From Providencia rettgeri (GTDB lineage: Bacteria > Pseudomonadota > Gammaproteobacteria > Enterobacterales > Enterobacteriaceae): a stretch of 64,000 nt of DNA. The notes under the pieces were generated by a model that saw nothing but the letters and a program-made list of their open reading frames with translations, searched no databases and was not told where the DNA came from. Both the position numbers and the translations under genes were made by a program. The stretch lies in contig NZ_CP096258.1 of assembly GCF_023205015.1 (NCBI RefSeq), positions 1,736,001 through 1,800,000 of the forward strand. The letters are read 5' to 3'. Shown one piece after another: positions 1 through 9,433 of this stretch (position 1 is the first letter of the stretch; each line of letters starts with the position of its first letter).

Positions 1-1178
1 TTCGTGTATTGTTACTCGCTACTCGTTATTTGAATAAAGCGGAAGCCAGCTTACCGCTTTCGGCTCAAGCAGAGCATCAGTTAGAATTGCAAGGCATTTT
101 AACTTTTCTTGACCCCGCAAAAGAAAGTGCAATTTCAGCTATTGCTGCACTACGTGAAAACGGTGTGACGGTTAAGGTGTTGACGGGGGATAATGCGATT
201 ATTACTGAAAAAATTTGTCATGATGTTGGTTTAAATATCAGTGAAATCATGACCGGCTTAGAGGTTGAAGAGCTGACAGACGAAGAGTTGAGCCAAAAAG
301 TTGAACAGGTTTCCGTTTTTTGTAAATTAACACCCTTGCAAAAGTCCCGTATTTTAAAACGGTTACAAGCTAATGGACATACGGTTGGTTTTCTTGGTGA
401 TGGGATCAATGATGCGCCTGCGTTACGTGATGCTGATGTGGGAATTTCAGTTGATACAGGGACGGATATTGCTAAGGAGTCTGCGGATATTATCTTACTT
501 GAAAAAGATTTGATGGTATTAGAGCAGGGGGTGATTAAAGGACGAGAGACATTCGGTAATATTATTAAATACTTAAATATGACCGCGAGCTCTAACTTCG
601 GTAACGTATTTTCTGTATTAATTGCGAGTGCATTTATTCCCTTCCTACCGATGCTAGCTATTCATTTGCTCGTTCAAAACTTGCTGTATGATATTTCCCA
701 GCTTGCATTGCCATGGGATAAAATGGACAAAGAGTTTTTAAAACGCCCCCGCAAGTGGGATGCAAAGAATATCGGCCGTTTTATGATTTGGATTGGGCCA
801 ACATCATCTATCTTTGATATTACGACTTTCGCACTAATGTGGTACGTGTTCCAAGCAAATAGTGTTGCTCATGAAGCGTTGTTCCAATCGGGTTGGTTTG
901 TTGAAGGGTTACTTTCACAGACGCTAGTTGTTCATATGTTAAGAACACAAAAAATACCGTTTATACAAAGTACTGCCGCACTACCTGTTATGCTAACAAC
1001 GGGGTTAATTATGGCTCTTGGGCTATATATTCCATTTTCTTCATTTGGTGAAATGATAGGATTACAACCGTTACCAATAGAATATTTCCCATGGTTAGCG
1101 CTCACATTAGTAAGCTATTGTGTTGTCGCTCAGTTGATGAAGCAATTTTATATCAAACGTTTTGGAACTTGGTTATAA
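1..1178 (+). CDS. mgtA: Magnesium-translocating P-type ATPase, C-terminal part (cut by window edge)
   Basis: The window opens inside this gene; the reading frame is open from base 3 and the N-terminal half (actuator domain, phosphorylated Asp) lies outside. The family is a P3B-type ATPase that imports Mg2+ across the inner membrane. Visible are the P-domain motif TGDN near residue 60 and the hinge motif GDGINDAPAL near residue 130, followed by the MTASSNFGNVFSVL membrane segment and about five further hydrophobic helices up to the stop. The tail (ending YIKRFGTWL) looks closer to MgtB than to MgtA, so the symbol denotes the family. A strong hairpin terminator follows 105 bases downstream. Any Mg2+-sensing leader would lie outside the window. 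Confidence 0.93.
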   Translation, partial: RVLLLATRYLNKAEASLPLSAQAEHQLELQGILTFLDPAKESAISAIAALRENGVTVKVLTGDNAIITEKICHDVGLNISEIMTGLEVEELTDEELSQKVEQVSVFCKLTPLQKSRILKRLQANGHTVGFLGDGINDAPALRDADVGISVDTGTDIAKESADIILLEKDLMVLEQGVIKGRETFGNIIKYLNMTASSNFGNVFSVLIASAFIPFLPMLAIHLLVQNLLYDISQLALPWDKMDKEFLKRPRKWDAKNIGRFMIWIGPTSSIFDITTFALMWYVFQANSVAHEALFQSGWFVEGLLSQTLVVHMLRTQKIPFIQSTAALPVMLTTGLIMALGLYIPFSSFGEMIGLQPLPIEYFPWLALTLVSYCVVAQLMKQFYIKRFGTWL

Positions 1179-1282
1179 AATAGCGTTAAAGGGGGGGAGG
1201 TTCAATAACCTCTTATCTGTTTTGTTAGGTATCTAGTGTGGGTTATTTATTATTTACTGTAACTCATTAATATTCAAAAAAT

Positions 1283-1313
1283 AAAAAGAGCCATAATGAC
1301 AATGGCTCTTTTT
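1283..1313. terminator. Bidirectional terminator between mgtA and the lipoprotein gene
   Basis: Perfect 12-bp inverted repeat AAAAAGAGCCAT / ATGGCTCTTTTT with a 7-base loop. It has a T-run on either strand, so it can end both the rightward ATPase transcript and the leftward lipoprotein transcript. Confidence 0.9.
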
Positions 1314-1340
1314 GATTTTACAGAATAAAAAGAATAGGGC

Positions 1341-1652
1341 TTATTGCAGGCCTAAAGCAGTTTTCATCTGTTTCATTGCATCAATACCTTGTTGGCAAGC
1401 TTTATCTTGCTGATCTTTAGGTAGTGCAGCAACTTGTTTTTTACCTTCTTCCAACTGGCCTTTCATTGCATCTAACTGCGTTTTTGCTTGCGGATTTTCC
1501 GAAGCTTTAGCAATTAAGCTATCAACTTCAGCAAAGTAAGCATTACAAGTTTCAGTTGCACCAGCAACTTCGCCTTTTTTCTCTTCTTCTGAACAAGCAG
1601 TGATCGTCAGTGCCAATAACCCCATACCACAAGCTAAAATCAACTTTTTCAT
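1341..1652 (-). CDS. Small lipoprotein, DUF5339-like
   Basis: A 103-residue protein with a lipoprotein signal peptide: MKKL start, hydrophobic core, then the lipobox LTITAC, so Cys20 is the likely lipidated residue. The mature part is Lys/Glu/Gln-rich and helical, with two further cysteines (in TETCNAY and DKACQQG) that could form a disulfide. The pattern is that of DUF5339 enterobacterial small lipoproteins, whose function is not known. The start is the ATG at 1652, which has an AAGG element 7 bases upstream; an in-frame TTG two codons earlier has none. It converges with mgtA across a shared terminator and is probably monocistronic. Confidence 0.75.
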   Translation of the reverse strand: MKKLILACGMGLLALTITACSEEEKKGEVAGATETCNAYFAEVDSLIAKASENPQAKTQLDAMKGQLEEGKKQVAALPKDQQDKACQQGIDAMKQMKTALGLQ

Positions 1653-2709
1653 AATCAACCTTATTAAAATTATTTATATAGCGAATTGAGTATATAAGAG
1701 ATGTTTTTAATATCAAACGTGACAAATCCTAAAATAATATTTTAGCTAATCGATTAAATTTCAATTTAATAGGGCTATCATGTTTTATTTTTAGATGTTT
1801 TCATTACATAATTTCATTTCTTTATATTAAAACCTTTTTTATCATGTGGTTATGATGCAGTCTTGACGACTCTACCTATATTTAGAGTGATTACTGGATA
1901 ATGTAATCGAGGTTAGAGAGAAGACAGTTAAAGGCTAGCTTGTAGAATGAGGACAAGTGGAGTTACGGTTTCTTAATTTAATAAACATATTTTTTGGCAA
2001 TAATTATGTTTCAACTATCACGGTAGAATTATATTTAATGCGTGAAATTACTTAAGCAAGCTACCTATATAAGTTCTTTTAATATCGATATAACATTTTC
2101 TTATATTAAATTAAATCCATTACAAAAACGTTTATTTGTAACAAAATGTTTACGGTCGAATGATGCGTTTTCACTATGAAATATTTACAGAATTAATAGC
2201 TGTTCATTTAAGATGCAATTATAGATGTGAAAGGTGAGCTACTTCACAAATTTAAGAATAAAACCTTTGTATTAGTATAAGTTTGATTTTTAAATCAAAT
2301 TTTCTTTGTACGCAGATGAAATTATCAGGTAAAGTCTTTGTTTTTAAGCGAACTAACATATCAATAGCGCTTAAGTAATAGTTAATGATAGGTGTACAGA
2401 GTTAACGACAACTCAGTTAATTTTGTTGACGCTAACCCAAATTCGTACCAAAATTGACTTATCATAGAAATTCGCCAAAGAGCGAAAGACGGGTTAGAAT
2501 GCGTTTAATAAAGGGCAATAACTTTTCTTACTATACATTTATAGGGTGATTAGTTCTCCAAAGGTAAAGTAAGAATATATGATATGGCTTAGCTATATCG
2601 CGATGCAACATAGCAGATATTATATTAATGCTATGGGCATACAATGTATGTAGCCTGATTTATCTGGTTACACTTTTATATTTAGACTTACACACAGGGC
2701 TTTACCATT
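1653..2709. other. 1.06-kb stretch without a gene
   Basis: AT-rich sequence between the divergent lipoprotein gene and fliZ. No convincing open frame with a ribosome binding site and no tRNA was seen. It must hold the promoters of both flanking genes. An imperfect inverted repeat (TTAACGACAAC near 2402, GTTGACGCTAA near 2424) is the only notable structure; no clear sigma-28 promoter was found before fliZ. Confidence 0.5.
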
Positions 2710-3228
2710 ATGTCTGCTTCTATTGTAAAGAAACGGCCTCTGAGTCGTTACATCAAAGATTTTAAACACAGCCAAACTCATTGTGCACATTGTCACAAGA
2801 CTCTTGATCGCATCTCTTTAGTTTTCAACGATGACATCTTAAATAAAGAAGCTATCGCTGATATGACTGAATTGGTTGATGAGGGCACTTGGGGGGAGCT
2901 ACAAGGTAAATTTACTGCACTTTGTCGTTTTTGTAGTGAAATTTATTGCAATAGTAATACTGATTATTTTGATATTATGTCATTTAAACAGTATTTATTC
3001 TTACAGACTGAGATGAGCCATAGCACAGTTCGTGAATATGTTGTTCGCTTACGCCGTTTAGATGAGCTGTTATCCTCATCTAATTTTTCTATGAAAGAAT
3101 TTACTGCGAGTAAAGTTCAAGATGAATTAAGTGAGAAAATGACAGATTCTGCGTTCAGTAATTACAATATTGCATTACGTAAATATGAGCAGTATTTATT
3201 CTGGGAATCAGAAAAACGCAATAATTAG
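2710..3228 (+). CDS. fliZ: Flagellar regulator FliZ
   Basis: A 172-residue protein matching FliZ closely at the N-terminus: a basic start, then RPLSRYIKDFKHSQTHCAHC, where Escherichia coli FliZ has nearly the same residues. Two CxxC pairs (CAHC near residue 25, CRFC near residue 77) are conserved. The C-terminal half (FKQYLFLQTEMSHSTVREYV) has the fold seen in the N-terminal core-binding domain of tyrosine recombinases, as known for FliZ. FliZ is a DNA-binding regulator that supports flhDC activity (via repression of ydiV in Salmonella) and opposes RpoS promoters. Unusually it does not sit behind fliA here; it lies between an Mg2+ transporter and putA, about 12 kb before flhDC. The start has AGGG upstream; a terminator follows. 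Confidence 0.9.
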   Translation: MSASIVKKRPLSRYIKDFKHSQTHCAHCHKTLDRISLVFNDDILNKEAIADMTELVDEGTWGELQGKFTALCRFCSEIYCNSNTDYFDIMSFKQYLFLQTEMSHSTVREYVVRLRRLDELLSSSNFSMKEFTASKVQDELSEKMTDSAFSNYNIALRKYEQYLFWESEKRNN

Positions 3229-3280
3229 AATAACATATTGAAAATAAGCGTCGCTATTTTCATTGTTATTTTTAAGTAAT

Positions 3281-3310
3281 GGTGTCCTTATGGGCACCTT
3301 TTATGTTTTT
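3281..3310 (+). terminator. Terminator after fliZ
   Basis: Hairpin GGTGTCC / GGGCACC (one G-U pair, 4-base loop) followed by a T-rich tract (TTTTATGTTTTT), 52 bases after the fliZ stop. Confidence 0.75.
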
Positions 3311-3355
3311 AGCGCTTAGATAAGTGTATTTTTAAACAAATCGATTGTGATGTAT

Positions 3356-3395
3356 GGCCTGACCATCGTAGATAACGAGGTCAGGCCTTTTGTTT
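3356..3395 (+). terminator. Hairpin between fliZ and putA
   Basis: Perfect 9-bp stem GGCCTGACC (3356-3364) / GGTCAGGCC (3379-3387) followed on the plus strand by TTTTGTTT. It lies immediately after the end of putA, which runs on the other strand; the minus strand lacks a T-run, so it is best read as a backstop terminator for rightward transcription. Confidence 0.7.
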
Positions 3396-3396
3396 A

Positions 3397-6300
3397 TTAT
3401 CCAATTGTCATTAAGCTAGCATTACCGCCTGCTGCAGCGGTATTGACGCTCAGTGAACGTTCATGGAGTAAGCGTTCAGTCAGCAAGTTAGTTTCACCAC
3501 GTTCAAAGCCTTGTACTGAAATAATTGGCCCTTTACGTTGTGCAACCACCGCGCAAACCTCTTTTAGTTGATCGCTGTCACCATGATAAATAACCCCTTC
3601 GATTGGTTCTTTAGCTTCTATCCAGTTTTTAGTTAGTGATATGGTTTTTCTCACTTTTTCAGGCAGTGATTTAAACAGCTTCTGATGGAGTTCGCTATCT
3701 GGCCATAACACCTGACAACCCGCAGAAAGTACCGCGGTTAGCTGGGTTAAACCATCTTGTTCATTGTCACTAAGGCATAAAATCAATCCACGTGGGCGCA
3801 AAGTGTAGGTGTTTCTTTCACCTGTAGGGCCCGGTAACACTCGGGTGGTTCCTGTTTGACTATGGCGTGTAAATAGTTCAATCGCTGAAGGCGAAATAAT
3901 CGAGTTTTGTTTTTCAGACCATTGTGTCAGTGCTTCAAATGGCTCAAGTAAAACAGTTCTAGCACTGGCATCCATGGGGAAATGGCTATCTTGTCGTTCT
4001 AGGGTATTTGAAACTGCGTTATCTGGGCGTTCGCTTAATAAACGATAGAGGTATAATGGCCCACCTGCTTTAGGGCCAGTTCCAGATAAACCTTCACCAC
4101 CAAAAGGTTGTACGCCAACAACGGCACCAACCATATTGCGGTTTACGTAAAGATTGCCAACTTTCGCTTTTGAAACGACTTGGTTGATAGTTTCATCGAT
4201 ACGAGTGTGAACACCCAGTGTCAGTCCATAACCGGCAGCATTAATTTGTTCAACAAGTGCTTCTAGCTCATCTCGTTTAAAACGTACAACGTGGAGAACA
4301 GGGCCAAAGATCTCTTTTTTCAGCTCACTAACATCATCAAGTTCTATTAATGTCGGCTTAACATAGGTTCCTTCTTGTTGCTCTTGCTGATCATCATGAT
4401 TCTCAAATGCAGCTTGGAAGACTGATTTCCCTTTACTGCGCATTTTTTGAATATGTTGATCGATATTCTCTTTTGCTTCACGGTCAATCACAGGGCCAAT
4501 ATCGGTCGATAAATGCTCTGGGTTCCCCATACGGCACTCTTCCATTGCGCCTTTTAACATGCGAATAGTTCTATCTGCGACATCTTCTTGGATACATAAA
4601 ATACGCAGGGCTGAACAACGCTGGCCCGCACTATCAAACGCAGACGCCACAACATCAGTAACAACCTGTTCTGTTAGCGCGGACGAATCAACGATCATGG
4701 CATTTAATCCGCCTGTTTCTGCAATCAGCGGGGTAGGCCGGCCTTGTGCATCTAAGCGCCCAGCAATATTACGTTGAAGTAACCCTGCGACTTCTGTTGA
4801 CCCTGTAAACATGACCCCGCGAACACGAGCGTCGCCAACGAGTTGGGCGCCAATGGTTTCTCCTTTACCTGGTAAAAATTGCAGTACATCGCGTGGAATA
4901 CCCGCTTGATGCAAAATAGATACCGCGATAGCGCCGATTAATGGTGTTTGTTCAGCGGGTTTCGCGAGTACGGTGTTACCTGCTGCGAGAGCCGCCGCAA
5001 TTTGGCCTGAAAATATTGCTAACGGGAAGTTCCATGGACTAATACAGACCACAGGCCCTAAAGGACGGTGAGTGTTATTATCAAAATCATTTTTGACTTG
5101 GGTTGCATAGTAGTTAAGAAAATCTACCGCTTCCCTAACCTCTGCAATCGCATTGTTGTAAGTTTTACCCGCCTCACGCACTAAAATATCTAACAGCGGT
5201 TGTAGCTGCTGTTCCATGAGATCAGCCGCTCGTAATAAGATAGCCGCTCGCTCAGAAGGCGGGGTTGCGAACCAGATAGTACCTGCATCGTTAGCGGTAT
5301 TTAATGCGTGCTCAGCTTCTTGCTCTGTAGTTTCACGAACGTAGCCGACAATATCTTTGTGGCAGGCAGGGTTAATAATTGGTGTAGCTTCAGGTAACGT
5401 TTGCGAAGCTTGGAAATCACCCCCTAACAGTGGTTCTGCGGTTTTTTGCTGCATAGCCGCGCTCAGAAGGGCACTTGATAACGAAGCCAATCGATGTTCG
5501 TTTGATAGGTCAAGCCCCATTGAATTCACACGTTCTTGGCCGTACAGATCACGTGGTAATGGAATTTTTGGGTGTGGTAAGCCAATTTGCCCTTCAGTTT
5601 TAGACAGTTCTAAAACATCTTTAACTGGGTCGACAACTAATTCATCGAGAGGAATAGTAGCATCAGCGATACGGTTTACAAATGAAGTATTTGCGCCATT
5701 TTCTAATAATCGACGCACCAAATAGGCTAATAAAGTTTCGTGTGTACCAACAGGTGCATAAATACGACAAGGGCGGTTTAGTTTGCCATCGGCAACTTTA
5801 CCAACAACTTGCTCATAAAGTGGCTCACCCATTCCATGTAGACATTGGAACTCGTACTGGCCAGGGTAGTAGTTTTTACCTGCAATTTGGTAGATGGCAG
5901 AGAGGGTGTGTGCGTTGTGTGTTGCAAATTGCGGGTAAATTAAATTGGGAACCGACAAGAGTTTTCGTGCGCAGGCAATATAAGATACGTCAGTATACAC
6001 TTTACGCGTATAAACTGGGTAACCTTCTAGCCCATCCATTTGAGCGCGCTTGATTTCACTGTCCCAATAAGCACCTTTTACCAAGCGGATCATTAAGCGG
6101 CGTTGGCTTCGTTCAGCTAAATTTATAATTGAATCAATCACAAATGGGCAGCGTTTTTGGTAGGCTTGGATAACAAAGCCTATCCCATTCCAACCCGCAA
6201 GCTGTGGTTCGAAGCAGAGTTTTTCTAGCAAATCTAAAGAGATTTCTAAGCGGTCGGCTTCTTCTGCGTCAATGTTAATCCCTACATCGTATTGATGTGC

Positions 6301-7380
6301 TTGTAATACAAGGGATAACAGGCGTGGGTAAAGCTCTTCCATCACGCGAGAGTATTGTGCACGGCTATAACGTGGATGCAATGCAGATAACTTGATTGAA
6401 ATCCCCGGGCCTTCATAAATACCGCGGCCATTTGATGCTTTGCCAATAGCATGGATAGCCTGCTGGTAAGACACCATGTAATCTTGCGCATCTTTTTCCG
6501 TTAATGCGGCTTCCCCTAGCATATCGTAAGAATATCGGAAGCCTTTATCTTCGAGTTTGCGTGCGTTAGCGAGTGCTTGGGAGATTGTTTCGCCAGTGAC
6601 GAATTGCTCTCCCATAAGGCGCATCGCCATATCAACGCCTTTGCGCACGAGGGGCTCACCACTTTTACTAATGATGCGATTAAGTGAGGTTGATAGCTTT
6701 GCTTCATTATGTGTAGAAACTAATTTGCCCGTAAACAGCAATCCCCAAGTTGCGGCATTGACAAACATTGAGCTGCTTTGGCCAAGGTGTGATTGCCAAT
6801 TCCCATTGCTAATTTTGTCACGGATAAGTGCATCTCGCGTTGCCTTATCAGGAATGCGCAATAAGGCCTCTGCGAGACACATTAGTGCGACACCTTCTTG
6901 AGATGAAAGTGAAAATTCTTGGAGTAGCCCTTGAACTAAGCCTGAACGGCCGATGCCATTTTTTTGATTACGTAGTTTTTCAGCGATTGAATACGCTAAT
7001 TTATGAGCGGCTTCAGCTTGTTCTGTCGGGAGTTGTGCTTGTTGCAATAACATTGGGACAGCTTGTGTTTCAGGAATTCGATAGGCAGAAGTAATTGCAG
7101 AGCGTTTTACAGATTGTGGTAAAATGTGCTCTGCGAAATCTAAGAATGGTTGATAGTTAGATTCAACGGTGGTGTCTTCATCAGAAGTTTGATTTTCTTT
7201 TACATCGATACCTGGTGCGAGCTCTGGAAAGGCTTGGCCATTATCGAGTTGTTCTAGGTAATTATAAATAGCTTGTTTGATAAGCCAGTGTGATGTGCGG
7301 TCAAGACGCTGAGCGGCATTTTTAATGCGTTCCCGAGTTGCTTCATCAAGTCTCACACCCATAGTTGTAGTGCTACTCAT
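3397..7380 (-). CDS. putA: Trifunctional PutA: proline dehydrogenase, P5C dehydrogenase and put repressor
   Basis: A 1327-residue protein, full length for trifunctional PutA (E. coli 1320). Residues about 8-50 form the ribbon-helix-helix DNA-binding domain (MGVRLDEATRERI). The middle is the FAD-dependent proline dehydrogenase barrel (about 260-610), and about 650-1130 is the NAD-dependent glutamate-semialdehyde dehydrogenase, with catalytic Cys in AGQRCSAL near residue 920. It oxidises proline to glutamate in two steps, feeding electrons to quinone at the membrane when proline is present. Without proline it represses putA and putP. It is divergent from putP across a 499-base control region with several GTTGCA-type sites. 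No break in the frame. Confidence 0.97.
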   Translation of the reverse strand: MSSTTTMGVRLDEATRERIKNAAQRLDRTSHWLIKQAIYNYLEQLDNGQAFPELAPGIDVKENQTSDEDTTVESNYQPFLDFAEHILPQSVKRSAITSAYRIPETQAVPMLLQQAQLPTEQAEAAHKLAYSIAEKLRNQKNGIGRSGLVQGLLQEFSLSSQEGVALMCLAEALLRIPDKATRDALIRDKISNGNWQSHLGQSSSMFVNAATWGLLFTGKLVSTHNEAKLSTSLNRIISKSGEPLVRKGVDMAMRLMGEQFVTGETISQALANARKLEDKGFRYSYDMLGEAALTEKDAQDYMVSYQQAIHAIGKASNGRGIYEGPGISIKLSALHPRYSRAQYSRVMEELYPRLLSLVLQAHQYDVGINIDAEEADRLEISLDLLEKLCFEPQLAGWNGIGFVIQAYQKRCPFVIDSIINLAERSQRRLMIRLVKGAYWDSEIKRAQMDGLEGYPVYTRKVYTDVSYIACARKLLSVPNLIYPQFATHNAHTLSAIYQIAGKNYYPGQYEFQCLHGMGEPLYEQVVGKVADGKLNRPCRIYAPVGTHETLLAYLVRRLLENGANTSFVNRIADATIPLDELVVDPVKDVLELSKTEGQIGLPHPKIPLPRDLYGQERVNSMGLDLSNEHRLASLSSALLSAAMQQKTAEPLLGGDFQASQTLPEATPIINPACHKDIVGYVRETTEQEAEHALNTANDAGTIWFATPPSERAAILLRAADLMEQQLQPLLDILVREAGKTYNNAIAEVREAVDFLNYYATQVKNDFDNNTHRPLGPVVCISPWNFPLAIFSGQIAAALAAGNTVLAKPAEQTPLIGAIAVSILHQAGIPRDVLQFLPGKGETIGAQLVGDARVRGVMFTGSTEVAGLLQRNIAGRLDAQGRPTPLIAETGGLNAMIVDSSALTEQVVTDVVASAFDSAGQRCSALRILCIQEDVADRTIRMLKGAMEECRMGNPEHLSTDIGPVIDREAKENIDQHIQKMRSKGKSVFQAAFENHDDQQEQQEGTYVKPTLIELDDVSELKKEIFGPVLHVVRFKRDELEALVEQINAAGYGLTLGVHTRIDETINQVVSKAKVGNLYVNRNMVGAVVGVQPFGGEGLSGTGPKAGGPLYLYRLLSERPDNAVSNTLERQDSHFPMDASARTVLLEPFEALTQWSEKQNSIISPSAIELFTRHSQTGTTRVLPGPTGERNTYTLRPRGLILCLSDNEQDGLTQLTAVLSAGCQVLWPDSELHQKLFKSLPEKVRKTISLTKNWIEAKEPIEGVIYHGDSDQLKEVCAVVAQRKGPIISVQGFERGETNLLTERLLHERSLSVNTAAAGGNASLMTIG

Positions 7381-7879
7381 CTTAATTCCTCTAGGTCACG
7401 AGTCATTTTAATCAAAAAGTTACACCACATTATCTTAATGTTGCAACTTTGTGCAACATTGTTACGTGTGGTTTCTGAAGGAAATGTGAAACATATCGAG
7501 TTTTTTAAGTTTTATTATTTTTAATTAAATTGATATTTATTAATTTATCATATTTTACATGTGTTTATGCTTATTTTGTTTCAGGGGTGTAGTTAAACGC
7601 TCGATTGTTAATTTAAGTTTAAATTTTAACATTTGTGATATGGATTCTATTTATGCAATAAAAAATAGTTAATTTCTTGTTAATTTAATACGAGTCTGTC
7701 TAGGATGGGATAGCTAAGATGTTAAATTAGTGCAACACAAATAATCACAACCTATTTTGGTGTTCGCGTAGATAAATTAAATATGTGCAATAAAGTGCAA
7801 CACCATGAAATTACAAGTTATCAGCGGAAACTTATAAAGATAACTCACAATTTTAAAGCTACTCAATGGAGAAAACAGG
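7381..7879. promoter_or_regulatory. put control region with PutA operator motifs
   Basis: Divergent intergenic region between putA and putP. PutA operators of E. coli share the hexamer GTTGCA. Here GTTGCA occurs at 7440-7445, with TGCAAC (its complement) at 7442-7447, 7452-7457, 7731-7736 and 7796-7801, and a near match TGCAAT at 7786-7791. The sites form one cluster by putA and one by putP, as expected for repression of both promoters. The operator role is inferred from the known motif. Confidence 0.7.
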
Positions 7880-9364
7880 ATGACTGTAAGCACTCCGATG
7901 ATCATTATGTTCGTCGTATATATTACTGGCATGTTATTAATTGGCTATATGGCCTATCGCTCAACGAAAAACTTTGACGATTACATTTTAGGTGGGCGAA
8001 GTTTAGGTAGCGTCGTAACCGCATTGTCCGCTGGAGCCTCGGATATGAGCGGTTGGTTGCTCATGGGGTTACCGGGTGCGATTTTTTTAGCCGGGATTTC
8101 TGAAAGTTGGATTGCTATCGGTTTGAGTCTCGGGGCATACCTTAACTGGTTATTTGTCGCAGGGCGTTTACGTGTCCAAACAGAAAAAAATAATAATGCA
8201 CTAACATTGCCTGATTATTTTACGAGCCGTTTTGAAGATAATAGTAAGATTTTACGTATTATTTCTGCTGTTGTTATTCTAGTTTTCTTTACGATTTATT
8301 GTGCGTCAGGTGTGGTCGCAGGTGGCTTATTATTTGAAAGCACATTTAACATGAGTTATGAAAAGGCAATGTGGTTAGGGGCACTCGCGACTATTGCTTA
8401 TACTTTTTTAGGTGGCTTTTTAGCGGTGAGTTGGACTGATACAGTGCAAGCTTCATTAATGATCTTCGCATTGATCCTAACACCTATTGTTGTGATCCTT
8501 TCTTTAGGGGGAATAGATACCTCTATTGAAGTGGTTAAAGCTAAAAACCCCGAATATCTTGATATGTTTAAAGACATGAATATCATCGCAATTCTGTCAT
8601 TATTAGGTTGGGGATTAGGCTATTTTGGGCAACCTCACATTTTAGCGCGTTTTATGGCTGCGGACTCTGCTCGTACTATTCGTTCTGCTCGACGTATTAG
8701 TATGACATGGATGGTGTTATGCCTAGGTGGAACGATTGCGGTTGGTTTTTTTGGAATCGCTTATTTTGAAAATAATCCGGCTTTAGCGGGAGCGGTCATG
8801 CAAAATAATGAGCGCATATTCATGGAGTTAACAGGTATTTTGTTTAATCCATGGGTCGCTGGCATTTTATTATCAGCCATATTAGCCGCAGTAATGAGTA
8901 CGTTAAGTTGTCAATTATTAGTTTGTGCAAGTGCGTTAACGGAAGATTTATACAAGCCCTTTATCCGTAAGAGTGCAAGCCAAAAAGAGTTAGTGTGGGT
9001 AGGGCGCTTTATGGTGTTGTTGGTTGCTGCAATTGCCATTTATATTGCGCGTGATCCAAATAACAAAGTTTTGGCCTTAGTAAGTAATGCGTGGGCGGGT
9101 TTCGGTGCAGCATTTGGCCCTGTTGTTTTAATTTCTGTAATGTGGAAACGCATGACCCGTACGGGGGCACTTGCAGGAATGCTAGTTGGCGCGGTGACAG
9201 TGCTAGTTTGGATGAAATACAAATGGTTTGACTTGTACGAAATCATCCCCGGTTTCTTATTAGCAACCATCGCTATTGTTGTTGTGAGTTTAATGACTAA
9301 AGCACCAAGTGCAGCCGCTCAAGCTCGTTTTGATGAAGCTGAGGCCGAATATAAAGCTAGTTAA
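7880..9364 (+). CDS. putP: Sodium/proline symporter PutP
   Basis: A 494-residue membrane protein of the solute:sodium symporter family, close to E. coli PutP (502). About 13 hydrophobic segments are visible; the start MTVSTPMIIMFVVYI leads straight into helix 1. The conserved SAGASDMSGWLLMGLPG segment (about residues 50-66), which in PutP carries the Na+-binding Asp55 and neighbours, is intact. It imports proline with Na+ to feed PutA. The start ATG at 7880 has GGAG 12 bases upstream. It is divergent from putA and probably co-repressed by it; a bidirectional terminator follows. Confidence 0.96.
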   Translation: MTVSTPMIIMFVVYITGMLLIGYMAYRSTKNFDDYILGGRSLGSVVTALSAGASDMSGWLLMGLPGAIFLAGISESWIAIGLSLGAYLNWLFVAGRLRVQTEKNNNALTLPDYFTSRFEDNSKILRIISAVVILVFFTIYCASGVVAGGLLFESTFNMSYEKAMWLGALATIAYTFLGGFLAVSWTDTVQASLMIFALILTPIVVILSLGGIDTSIEVVKAKNPEYLDMFKDMNIIAILSLLGWGLGYFGQPHILARFMAADSARTIRSARRISMTWMVLCLGGTIAVGFFGIAYFENNPALAGAVMQNNERIFMELTGILFNPWVAGILLSAILAAVMSTLSCQLLVCASALTEDLYKPFIRKSASQKELVWVGRFMVLLVAAIAIYIARDPNNKVLALVSNAWAGFGAAFGPVVLISVMWKRMTRTGALAGMLVGAVTVLVWMKYKWFDLYEIIPGFLLATIAIVVVSLMTKAPSAAAQARFDEAEAEYKAS

Positions 9365-9386
9365 CCTAGTGGGTTTATAAAATTTT

Positions 9387-9423
9387 AAAGGCCGAGTAAC
9401 AGCATTGTTATTCGGCCTTTTTA
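9387..9423. terminator. Bidirectional terminator between putP and cycA
   Basis: Inverted repeat AAAGGCCGAGTAACA / TTGTTATTCGGCCTTT with a short loop and T-runs on both strands. It ends the convergent putP and cycA transcripts. Confidence 0.9.
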
Positions 9424-9433
9424 CGCGGAGTCA

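Noticed and set aside
2495..2521. Possible sigma-28 promoter before fliZ (GGCAATAA)
   Set aside because: The -10 has 6 of 8 matches, but no TAAA-type -35 at the correct distance.
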